DNA from: Paenibacillus sp. FSL R5-0912
Lineage (GTDB): Bacteria > Bacillota > Bacilli > Paenibacillales > Paenibacillaceae
Assembly: GCF_000758605.1 (NCBI RefSeq)
Contig: NZ_CP009282.1
Coordinates: 1,116,001 to 1,180,000, forward strand
Direction: 5' to 3'
Length of the DNA stretch: 64,000 bases
Position 1 is the first letter of the stretch. Each line of letters starts with the position of its first letter. Both the position numbers and the translations under genes were made by a program. Shown piece by piece: positions 34,337 through 42,255 of this stretch. The notes beneath the pieces are model-generated. The model saw only the letters and a list, made by a program, of their open reading frames with translations, made no database searches and was not told the origin of the DNA.

Positions 34337-35677
34337 ATGAAACTCGCAGTAATCGGTACCGGCTATGTAGGTCTTGTCTCGGGCGTATGCTTCACCCTTA
34401 ACGGAAATCATGTCATCTGTGTCGATAAGGATGAGGAAAAAATCAAGAAGCTGAACCGGATGGAATCCCCCATCTATGAGCCGGGCATTGAGGCGCTGAT
34501 CGAAATGAATCTCCGCGAGGGCAGGCTGAGCTTCTCGGCCGATCTTAAGGATTCGGTCCGCCGCTCCGACATCGTCATCCTTGCCGTAGGGACCCCCTCA
34601 CTGCCGGGCGGTGAAGCAGATCTAAGATATATTGAAGGGGCCGCCATTGAAATTGCGCAGGCGATGGAAGGCTACAAGATCATCATGACCAAGTCGACCG
34701 TACCCGTAGGCACCAATGAGAAAATCCGCAATTTGATCGCTTCGCATACGAATCATCCCTTCGATATTGTCTCCGCCCCTGAGTTCCTCCGTGAAGGCTC
34801 CGCGATCCGCGACACGCTGCATCCCGACCGGATCGTGATCGGACTTGATAATCCTGAGCTTGAGCCTACGATGCGCCAGCTGCATCAGGGCTTCACGGAC
34901 AATGTATTCGTCACGGATATCCGCAGCGCCGAGATGATCAAATATGCATCAAATGCGTTCCTGGCCACTAAGATATCGTTCATTAACGAGATCGCCAATA
35001 TATGCGAAAAAGTGGGAGCTGATGTAACCGAGGTAGCCGAGGGCATGGGAATGGACCGGAGAATCGGGTCTACCTTCCTGCAGGCCGGCATCGGTTATGG
35101 AGGCTCCTGTTTCCCGAAAGACACCAATGCGCTGATCCAGATTGCCGGCAACGTGGACTACGAGTTCAAGCTATTGAAATCGGTGGTCGAGGTCAATAAA
35201 GGACAGCGGTTCATGATTATCTCCAAGCTGCATGAATCGCTTGGCAGCCTGCGCGGCGCAGTTATCGGCATCTGGGGCCTTGCCTTCAAGCCGAACACCG
35301 ATGATGTCCGCGAGGCGCCTGCCCGCGAAATCGTTGAAGCGCTGGTAGCTGAAGGTGCTACCGTCAAGCTGTATGATCCGATTGCCGCCGATAACTTCCG
35401 GCGAGAGTACGATCACCCGCAGCTCCGCTGGTGCGGACTGGCGGAAGAGGCTGCCGAAGGCAGCGACGCAGTATGCCTCCTGACCGACTGGAGCCAGTTC
35501 AAGGATATCGACCTGCATCAGCTCGCTGGGAGCATGCGCCGCCAGGTATTAATTGACGGCCGCAACGTCTATACCAAAGAGCAGATCGAAGGAACCGGCC
35601 TGGAGTATCATTCCGTCGGACGCCCGCAGATGGGCGGCCTTAGCGGCTTCTCCGCCAGCGTTGCTGGCGCGATCTAA
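34337..35677 (+). CDS. ugd: UDP-glucose 6-dehydrogenase
   Basis: A 446-residue enzyme oxidising UDP-glucose to UDP-glucuronate with two NAD+. The NAD-binding start is MKLAVIGTGYVGLVSG; the catalytic Cys258 lies in GYGGSCFPKD, and the dimer-domain motif GLAFKPNTDDVREAP follows. AAAGGAGG precedes the ATG. With galU in the same operon it gives the cluster its own UDP-GlcA supply, so the EPS is probably acidic. It is the last gene before a long repeat-rich gap. Confidence 0.97.
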   Translation: MKLAVIGTGYVGLVSGVCFTLNGNHVICVDKDEEKIKKLNRMESPIYEPGIEALIEMNLREGRLSFSADLKDSVRRSDIVILAVGTPSLPGGEADLRYIEGAAIEIAQAMEGYKIIMTKSTVPVGTNEKIRNLIASHTNHPFDIVSAPEFLREGSAIRDTLHPDRIVIGLDNPELEPTMRQLHQGFTDNVFVTDIRSAEMIKYASNAFLATKISFINEIANICEKVGADVTEVAEGMGMDRRIGSTFLQAGIGYGGSCFPKDTNALIQIAGNVDYEFKLLKSVVEVNKGQRFMIISKLHESLGSLRGAVIGIWGLAFKPNTDDVREAPAREIVEALVAEGATVKLYDPIAADNFRREYDHPQLRWCGLAEEAAEGSDAVCLLTDWSQFKDIDLHQLAGSMRRQVLIDGRNVYTKEQIEGTGLEYHSVGRPQMGGLSGFSASVAGAI

Positions 35678-36143
35678 TCGTCTAGCGGATATCCCGCAGC
35701 CTCCCCAGAAGTGGCTGCTTAGGGAAATTAGAGGGAAAAATCCCTTTGATTTCACTGGATGCGGGCTAAACGAGGAAATGAGGAGCATTAATGCACTTGA
35801 TTCCACCGGATGCGGGCCAAACGAGGAAATGAGGAGCACAAGTGCACTTGATCCTTGCCCTACCCGCCGCGTGAGTGAGCGGCAAGCCCTTGGAACAAGA
35901 GTCTTGTGTCTTGGTCTTGTGAGAGTCTTGTGAGAATCTTGTGTTGCCCCCGCTGCTACGGCGAGCGGGAGTCCCTTGGAACAAGAGGCACTTAAGCATC
36001 TTTAAATCTTTCCTGCCGCGCAAGCATAGCGGCAGCCACGGTTCAATTGCCGCAACAACAAGCGGCAATAGCTGGATCTTTAGCCGGGAGCTTCGCCTGC
36101 GGGCGAAGCGAATAGCCCCAGCTGTTATGTAATGGAACGGAGA
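35678..36143. other. Repeat-rich non-coding gap after ugd
   Basis: No gene is supported here. Besides the 51-base tandem repeats listed separately, the 15-mer CCCTTGGAACAAGAG occurs at about 35888 and 35972, TCTTGTG-like units recur between 35900 and 35942, and short inverted repeats such as CCCGC/GCGGG and TTGCCGC/GCGGCAA are scattered. It looks like an accumulation site for degenerate repeats. Confidence 0.7.
35746..35847. repeat. Two tandem 51-base direct repeats
   Basis: Units 35746-35796 and 35797-35847 share about 44 of 51 bases, including an identical core ATGCGGGC/C-AAACGAGG-AAATGAGGAGCA. Each unit ends in a short palindrome that differs in sequence but keeps pairing (GCATTAATGC versus GCACAAGTGC), and a third unit begins (TTGATCC) before decaying. 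Confidence 0.85.
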
Positions 36144-36297
36144 GGAATTTTGGAACTGTAGGAGCGTTAGCGTCCGCCTGAAAGCTTTCCGTAGGAAAGC
36201 TAGCTTCGGAAGCATATGCTGTCTCTGGATTTCTACCGCGAAGAGCGGTCTAATCAGGAAATCCGGAGGCAACAGCGGCCGAAAGTCCAAACATTCC
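36144..36297. repeat. Palindromic intergenic repeat, copy B (154 bases)
   Basis: A diverged relative of the element at 29802-29920. Shared blocks include GCGTTAGCGTCCGCCT, GATTTCTACCGC, GCGGT, AATCAGGAAATC and CAACAGCG. Outer arms GGAATTTTGGA and TCCAAACATTCC pair with one gap, and GGATTTC pairs with GAAATCC inside. It carries an extra hairpin (GAAAGCTTTCC/GGAAAGC) absent from copy A. Confidence 0.85.
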
Positions 36298-36406
36298 TTG
36301 CAGTGACTCTCATAACAGCCAGCGCATTAAGCTTTTCCGCAATCTGCAGCTCCCAATAACAATCCGATATTTTCGCGACATCACATAAACTTAGGAGGGT
36401 TCACTT

Positions 36407-37780
36407 ATGAAACTAGTACTTCTATCAGGCGGTTCTGGTAAACGGCTCTGGCCCTTGTCCAATGATTCACGTTCGAAGCAATTTCTGAAAGTACTGGAAA
36501 GCCCGGCAGGTGAACCGGAATCCATGGTACAGCGGGTATGGAGACAGCTGCAGGAGACAGGGATGGCGGAATCGTCCTACCTGGCTACCGGCCGCAGCCA
36601 GGTAGAGATGATTCAGAGCCAGCTGGGCAGCGGGGTGCCGATTATCGTTGAGCCGGAGCGGCGCGATACCTTCCCTGCTATTGCATTGACTGCAGCATAC
36701 CTGTATTCGATCGCCGGTGTTTCACCAAGCGAGACGGTAGCCATCCTGCCCGTCGACCCTTATGTGGAGTCGTCCTTCTTCGATACCGTTCTGCAGCTGG
36801 AGAGCACGATGCTGGAGAGCGGCGCCAATCTGGCGCTGATGGGCGTAGTTCCGGAGCATGCTTCCGAGAAATACGGCTATATCATTCCTACCAGCGCCGA
36901 AGCGGGAGCGAGCGGGTATCTGCAGGTCAGCCACTTCCAGGAGAAGCCGGACCGCAAGCAGGCTGAGGAGCTAATCAGTCGGAACGCCCTCTGGAACTGC
37001 GGCGTGTTTGCTTTCCGTCTTGGGTATCTGCTGGATATTCTGCAGCGCAAAGGACTGCCACTGAACTATGAGGAACTGCAGAAGCAGTATAAACTGCTGG
37101 CTTCCATCAGTTTTGATTATGAGGTGGTAGAAAAAGAAGAGAATATCGTGGTTCAGCCTTACGCCGGATTCTGGAAGGACCTGGGCACCTGGAATACGCT
37201 GACCGAAGAAATGACCAGCAATCATGTTGGCAAAGGTTTCGTCACTGCAGATTCCGAAGGCACCTGCCTTATCAACGAACTGGACATTCCGATCACCGTG
37301 ATCGGGGCGAAGGATCTGATTATCGCCGCCAGCCCGGACGGAATTCTGGTTACGCACAAGGCGGAGAGCCCGCGCATTAAGGAAGTGCTGAAATCTTTTG
37401 AACAAAGACCGATGTACGAAGAACGCCGCTGGGGCCACTACAAGGTAATTGATTATGTGAAATATGCGGAAGGTAATGAGGTGCTGACGAAGCGGATCTT
37501 TATCTCTGAAGGTAAAAATATCAGCTATCAGCTGCATCACAAACGCAGTGAAATCTGGACCATTGTCAGCGGTGAAGCCAGCATTGTGCTCAATGAGAAA
37601 ATGCATAATGTAAAGGCGGGGGATGTCGTACGGATTCCGGAAGGCACCAAGCATGCGATCCTGGCATTGACAGATATGGAATTTATCGAAGTGCAGACCG
37701 GCTCTGAGCTGGTGGAGGAAGATAACATCCGAATCACCTTGGATTGGGAAGATATCGCCTTGCAGCAATTTATTTCGTAG
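36407..37780 (+). CDS. manC: Mannose-1-phosphate guanylyltransferase / mannose-6-phosphate isomerase
   Basis: A 457-residue bifunctional type II enzyme. The N-terminal nucleotidyltransferase (1-280) starts with the signature LLSGGSGKRLWPLSNDSRSKQF and includes EKPDR; the C-terminal cupin (about 340-457) has GKNISYQLHHKRSEIWTIVSG, the phosphomannose isomerase part. It makes GDP-mannose for EPS. Only GDP-Man synthesis is certain, since some family members lack isomerase activity. AGGAGGG precedes the ATG. It lies 729 bases from the main operon and probably has its own promoter. Confidence 0.95.
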   Translation: MKLVLLSGGSGKRLWPLSNDSRSKQFLKVLESPAGEPESMVQRVWRQLQETGMAESSYLATGRSQVEMIQSQLGSGVPIIVEPERRDTFPAIALTAAYLYSIAGVSPSETVAILPVDPYVESSFFDTVLQLESTMLESGANLALMGVVPEHASEKYGYIIPTSAEAGASGYLQVSHFQEKPDRKQAEELISRNALWNCGVFAFRLGYLLDILQRKGLPLNYEELQKQYKLLASISFDYEVVEKEENIVVQPYAGFWKDLGTWNTLTEEMTSNHVGKGFVTADSEGTCLINELDIPITVIGAKDLIIAASPDGILVTHKAESPRIKEVLKSFEQRPMYEERRWGHYKVIDYVKYAEGNEVLTKRIFISEGKNISYQLHHKRSEIWTIVSGEASIVLNEKMHNVKAGDVVRIPEGTKHAILALTDMEFIEVQTGSELVEEDNIRITLDWEDIALQQFIS

Positions 37781-37921
37781 GTCTAATCTATCTATATAAC
37801 CAATTGTTACAAATCCAAAACAGGTATTAAGAACCAATTATTAAGAAAAATTCATTTTTGCTCTAAATTAAAACTAAATAGAGACGATACTTACGGTAAG
37901 AGGGATTAATCCTTCCAATAC

Positions 37922-37996
37922 GACAAAGGCAAACCTAATCGAAAGATAGGGACGCAAAGCTATAGGGCCTTCGCAAGAGTGGCAGCCTGGCTACCG
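37922..37996 (+). promoter_or_regulatory. c-di-GMP-I (GEMM) riboswitch
   Basis: The aptamer reads AAAGGCAAACC, then TAATC-GAAA-GATA, then GGGACGCAAAGC, TATAGGGCCT and finally GGCAGCCTGGCTACC. These are the conserved GEMM-I blocks in order, including the GAAA tetraloop and the GGGACGCAAAGC c-di-GMP-binding core. It ends directly before the ribosome-binding site (AAAGGAAG, 37997-38004) of the GH26 gene, and no terminator fits between, so control of translation initiation is more likely than termination. Confidence 0.94.
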
Positions 37997-38011
37997 AAAG
38001 GAAGATGGATT

Positions 38012-40447
38012 TTGATAACTTACCGTAAGTCTCGTTTGCTGTGCACTGTGCTGTCTCTGGCCCTTTTATTGACTGCAGTACCTCTGGGACTCGGCGGAAT
38101 GCCTTCATCTGCAGAAGCTGCATCTAGTTCCAAAGCGCCCGTTAATCCGGAGGCTTCAACCGAAGCAGTCAGATTGCTGGACGATCTGTATTCTATCACT
38201 GGAAAAGGCATTATTACCGGCCAACATGACTATCTGGAAAGTCCGGACGAATTCAGCAACAAGCTGAAGGGAACCAGCGGACAATATGCTGCTCTTCACG
38301 GGTATGAACTGGGCGTAATTAGCGGGCAATCGGAAAGTACAGCAGCGGCGCAGCGCAGAAATGTTGTGAACAGCGCGATCAACTGGTATAAGGGCGGCGG
38401 CATTGTAGCCATGACTTTTCATGAGAATCTGCCCGGTACCGCATACCTCTGGTCCAATGTTCAGAAACCGCTGAGCCAGGCGGAATTCAATAAATATATT
38501 ACTCCAGGTACAACACAGTACACTGCATTGATTGCAGATCTGGACAAAGTGGCAGTTTCACTTAAAAGCCTGCGGGATGCTGGTGTTCCCGTACTCTGGA
38601 GACCTTACCACGAAATGAACGGTAACTGGTTCTGGTGGGGGAAGAAAAATAACTTTGCTTCGCTTTGGAATATTATGTATGACCGTTTCGTGAACGTTCA
38701 TAAATTAAACAACCTGCTGTGGGTATGGAACCCCAATGCACCCAATGCCTGGTCTGATCCTTATGCGCTGACCTATCCGGGGGCTGACAAGGTGGATGTA
38801 CTCGCGGCAGATATATATGAGAACGATTATATGAATAAATACCATGACGGCCTGCTTGCCCTTGCGAATGGCAAACCGATTGCCATTGGCGAGAATGGAC
38901 AAATGCCAAGCACGGCAAAGCTGCAGCTCTCCCAGAAAAATTGGGTATATATGATGAGCTGGGGAAAAATGCTGTATGAAACCAATACCGATGCTACCAT
39001 CAAAAGCTTCATGAGCGACAGCTATACGGTGACCCGGGACGATTATAAAGCAGGCACATTTGCTCCGTCAACGCCGGTACCAACAGCAACGCCAACGCTG
39101 GTACCAACAGCAACGCCAACGCCGGTACCAACAGCAACGCCAACGCCGGTACCAACAGCAACGCCAACGCCGGTACCAACAGCAACGCCAACGCCGGTAC
39201 CAACAGCAACGCCAACGCCGGTACCGACAGCAACACCAATGCCGGTACCGACTGCAATGCCGATCCCGACGCCCCCTGCTTCCAATGATACTGTGACGGC
39301 CCCCGTCGTTCAGAATGGTCTTCAGGGGGAATACTACAAGAACATGACGCTTTCGGGCACTCCGGTTCTGGTCCGGAAGGATGCGCTGCTGAACTTTAAC
39401 TGGCGCCAGACAGCGCCGGATGCGAAGCTCGGAGTGGATAGCTTTTCTATCCGCTGGACGGGTCAGATCAAACCGACTTTCAGTGAAACCTATCAGATTA
39501 TCACTACATCCGATGACGGTATCCGCGTCTATATTGACGGCACAGCTGTAATCAACAGCTGGACCAAACAGAGCGGTACCGAGCGTACAGGAAGCATAAA
39601 CCTGCAAGCAGGCCAGCTCTATGATATCAAAGTGGAGTATTACGAGAATGCAGGCGATGCCAATATCCGTCTGATGTGGCAGAGTCCAAGCCAGGCGAAG
39701 GCAACTGTACCTACAAGCGCGTTATTTGTGAACACGGCTGCTTCTTCAGCCAGCAAAGCAGGCTTGGATGCTCCGGCAGTGACTGCAACACCAGTACCAA
39801 CAGCAACGCCATTACCAGTATCAACACCAACACCGGTGCCAACAGCGGCACCGACGCCAACAGCGGCACCGACGCCAACAGCGGCACCGACGCCAACAGC
39901 AACACCGGTGCCAACAGCGGCACCGACGCCAACAGCGGCGCCAACACCAACAGCGACACCAACGCCGACAGAAGGTTCAACGCCGGAGAATCTTACGGCG
40001 GAGGCTCCGGCGGTGAACGGGCTGGTTGCGGAATATTTCAATAATATGACGTTGTCTGGTGCCCCGGCAGTGGTACGTACCGATGCAGTGCTTGACTTCA
40101 ACTGGCGTCAAGGCACGCCGGATGCCGCAATCGGCATAGATTTCTTCTCTGTACGCTGGAGCGGTAAGCTCAAGCCGCTATACACTGAGACTTATCAGAT
40201 TTATACCACTTCAGATGACGGCATCCGCGTACGGATCAATGGTGAGCTTGTGATCGACAGCTGGATGAAGCAGAGCGGGACCGAACGCACAGGAAGCATA
40301 AGCCTGACAGCCGGTCAGCTATATGATATACAAGTGGAGTACTACGAGAATCAAGGAGATGCCAGAGCACGCCTGATGTGGGAGAGTCCGAGCCAAGTTA
40401 AGGCAACGGTTCCCGCGAGCGCACTGTTTCTCCCTTCCGCTTCCTAG
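38012..40447 (+). CDS. Secreted GH26 endo-mannanase-like enzyme with two PA14 domains
   Basis: An 811-residue exported enzyme. Signal peptide 1-36 (SSAEA). GH26 domain about 45-345: acid/base Glu201 in PYHEMNG and nucleophile Glu294 in IGENG. A PT-rich linker (about 352-428) encoded by 24-base tandem repeats joins PA14 domain 1 (435-570); a second PTA linker joins PA14 domain 2 (about 665-800). GH26 enzymes cut beta-1,4-mannan or related glucans; PA14 usually binds carbohydrate. The TTG start is chosen because AAAGGAAG lies seven bases upstream and an ATG nearby leads into a stop. Probably an EPS-cutting enzyme under c-di-GMP control (inferred). Confidence 0.93.
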   Translation: MITYRKSRLLCTVLSLALLLTAVPLGLGGMPSSAEAASSSKAPVNPEASTEAVRLLDDLYSITGKGIITGQHDYLESPDEFSNKLKGTSGQYAALHGYELGVISGQSESTAAAQRRNVVNSAINWYKGGGIVAMTFHENLPGTAYLWSNVQKPLSQAEFNKYITPGTTQYTALIADLDKVAVSLKSLRDAGVPVLWRPYHEMNGNWFWWGKKNNFASLWNIMYDRFVNVHKLNNLLWVWNPNAPNAWSDPYALTYPGADKVDVLAADIYENDYMNKYHDGLLALANGKPIAIGENGQMPSTAKLQLSQKNWVYMMSWGKMLYETNTDATIKSFMSDSYTVTRDDYKAGTFAPSTPVPTATPTLVPTATPTPVPTATPTPVPTATPTPVPTATPTPVPTATPTPVPTATPMPVPTAMPIPTPPASNDTVTAPVVQNGLQGEYYKNMTLSGTPVLVRKDALLNFNWRQTAPDAKLGVDSFSIRWTGQIKPTFSETYQIITTSDDGIRVYIDGTAVINSWTKQSGTERTGSINLQAGQLYDIKVEYYENAGDANIRLMWQSPSQAKATVPTSALFVNTAASSASKAGLDAPAVTATPVPTATPLPVSTPTPVPTAAPTPTAAPTPTAAPTPTATPVPTAAPTPTAAPTPTATPTPTEGSTPENLTAEAPAVNGLVAEYFNNMTLSGAPAVVRTDAVLDFNWRQGTPDAAIGIDFFSVRWSGKLKPLYTETYQIYTTSDDGIRVRINGELVIDSWMKQSGTERTGSISLTAGQLYDIQVEYYENQGDARARLMWESPSQVKATVPASALFLPSAS
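39076..39251 (+). repeat. 24-base tandem repeat in the GH26 linker
   Basis: GGTACC recurs exactly every 24 bases from 39076 to 39244 (eight times). Units two to six are nearly identical and encode the octapeptide VPTATPTP. The last units drift (ATPM, AMPI). Linker length could change by slippage in whole units without a frameshift. Confidence 0.92.
39838..39968 (+). repeat. 18-base tandem repeat in the second linker
   Basis: Units of GCCAACAGCGGCACCGAC repeat several times with small changes and encode PTAAPT. The unit differs in length and sequence from the first linker, so the two linkers arose separately. Confidence 0.85.
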
Positions 40448-40524
40448 GATCATACCCCCGCAGCTGTATTCATTATTGGCGCTGATACTGGTTAAGACGT
40501 TACAATTCTAAATCCTATAAAGTC

Positions 40525-40640
40525 CAATCTTAATGGCCCTGCTATTAGCAGGGCTACTAAGCTATAGACCATCCGGTTAATTCATTGCAGCCTCTTAACA
40601 GAGAACTGCATACCTGCCTGCCTAAGGCGGCAGTGAAACC
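40525..40640 (+). other. Structured spacer before the second GH26 gene
   Basis: GCCCTGCT-ATT-AGCAGGGC (about 40535-40553) is a perfect hairpin without a T-run, and CTGCC/GGCAG pairs near 40617-40632. The GEMM blocks of the upstream riboswitch are not found here. It may be a transcript end or leader; I cannot assign a class. Confidence 0.4.
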
Positions 40641-40658
40641 CGGGGAAAGGAGATTATA

Positions 40659-42173
40659 TTGAACACTTACCGTAAGTACAGGCTATATACAACAATTATT
40701 CCTATTATCCTTATCCTTTCACTTCTGCCATGGGGGGAGGCGCGCAGTCTTCCCGTAGCACGCCCCGTAAACACTCCTGCCGTTTCCATCAAACCCGTTA
40801 ATCCCTCCGCTTCCAAGGAAGCTGCTGCACTGCTCAGCTATCTGTCCGATCTCAGCGGCAAGGGCATGATCTCCGGCCAGCATGATTACCTGGAGAGCCC
40901 CGATGAATTCAATAATAAGCTTAAGAACGCAAGCGGACAGTACGCCGTTCTGCACGGCTACGAGCTGGGAGCCATCAACAACCAGTCCAAGGAGACCATT
41001 GCCAGGCAGCGTCAGGCTGTCGTAGACAGTGCCATTAAGTGGCACAAAGGCGGAGGCATTGTAGCGATGACCTTCCATCAGAATCTGCCGGGAACCTCTC
41101 CCGAATGGGCTAATGTAAAAATGAATCTGAGCCAGGACAAATTTGACGCATACGTTACTCCGGGAACTCCTCAGTACAAAGCTCTGATCGCCGAGCTGGA
41201 TGAGGTAGCCGGGTACTTGGGAGAACTGCGGGATGCCGGAGTTCCGGTTTTATGGCGTCCATATCATGAAATGAACGGCAACTGGTTCTGGTGGGGGCAC
41301 AAGGATAACTTTGCCCGGCTGTGGGATATAGTGTACGACCGTATGGTGAACACACATAAGCTGAATAACCTGCTCTGGGTATGGAACCCGAATGCACCGA
41401 ACGAGTGGGCGAAGCCTTACAGCGATTATTATCCGGGTGCCTCCAAGGTGGATGTACTGGCAGCCGATATTTATAACAATGACTTCAAGCAGTCCTATTA
41501 CGAGAACCTTCTGATGCTGGCTGACGGCAAACCCATCGGTATCGGGGAGAGCGGAGAGCTTCCAGACCCTGTCATATTGTCTCAAACCCAGAGTAAATGG
41601 GTATATACGATGACATGGGGGAAAATGCTGCTTGAGAATAATAATCTCCAGAAAATTCAAAGCTTTATGAGCAATAAGTACACCGTATCACGGGATGATT
41701 ACAAGCTGGCACTGAATGCTCAAATCAACACACTTGCTGCGGTATCGCGCAACGGTCTCAAGGGGCAATACTTCGGCAATACGGAGCTGTCCGGCAAACC
41801 GATGCTTACCCGGAATGATAACAGGATTGACTTCAACTGGCATGGGGATTCGCCGGCGCCGGGAATCGGCAAGGACTCTTTTTCCGTACGCTGGACCGGT
41901 AAGATCAAGCCAGTCTACAGTGAAAAGTATACTTTCACAGCCTCTTCTGATGACGGCATCCGTGTGTGGATCGGCGGCAAGCTGATCATTGACAGCTGGA
42001 AGAAGCAAAGCGGTGTCAGCCGGGAGGGAAGTATAACTCTTACAGCCGCAACTGCCTACGATATTAAAGTGGAGTATTATGAGAATCACGGTGACGCAAG
42101 CGTTCGTCTGATGTGGCAAAGCCCGCGCCAGAAGCAGGCGTTGATTTCCCAGAATGCGCTGACTCTTCCTTAA
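40659..42173 (+). CDS. Secreted GH26 enzyme with one PA14 domain
   Basis: A 504-residue paralogue of the preceding enzyme. Signal peptide about 1-30; GH26 domain about 48-355 with acid/base Glu204 in PYHEMNG and nucleophile Glu297 in IGESG; one PA14 domain about 368-504 (NGLKGQYFG to the end). It lacks the PT linkers and second PA14 domain. The TTG start follows AAAGGAG, and both paralogues begin with the codons for TYRK after TTG. A tandem duplication with domain loss or gain is likely. Substrate as for the neighbour: a beta-mannan-like backbone, possibly the EPS itself. Confidence 0.92.
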   Translation: MNTYRKYRLYTTIIPIILILSLLPWGEARSLPVARPVNTPAVSIKPVNPSASKEAAALLSYLSDLSGKGMISGQHDYLESPDEFNNKLKNASGQYAVLHGYELGAINNQSKETIARQRQAVVDSAIKWHKGGGIVAMTFHQNLPGTSPEWANVKMNLSQDKFDAYVTPGTPQYKALIAELDEVAGYLGELRDAGVPVLWRPYHEMNGNWFWWGHKDNFARLWDIVYDRMVNTHKLNNLLWVWNPNAPNEWAKPYSDYYPGASKVDVLAADIYNNDFKQSYYENLLMLADGKPIGIGESGELPDPVILSQTQSKWVYTMTWGKMLLENNNLQKIQSFMSNKYTVSRDDYKLALNAQINTLAAVSRNGLKGQYFGNTELSGKPMLTRNDNRIDFNWHGDSPAPGIGKDSFSVRWTGKIKPVYSEKYTFTASSDDGIRVWIGGKLIIDSWKKQSGVSREGSITLTAATAYDIKVEYYENHGDASVRLMWQSPRQKQALISQNALTLP

Positions 42174-42255
42174 GGAATGAAGCTGGTCATGATGAATGAA
42201 GCTCTACGGAACCCAGTACATTACAGCCACCCCGGAAGAAAGCGAGGACAAAGGA

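Noticed and set aside
39009..39285. Minus-strand frames made of repeated V-G-T-G or L-L-V-P-A units
   Set aside because: They are antisense readings of the 24-base PT-linker repeats of the GH26 gene, with no ribosome site.
39076..39968. CRISPR-like regular repetition
   Set aside because: The units are contiguous without unique spacers and encode in-frame Pro/Thr linkers.
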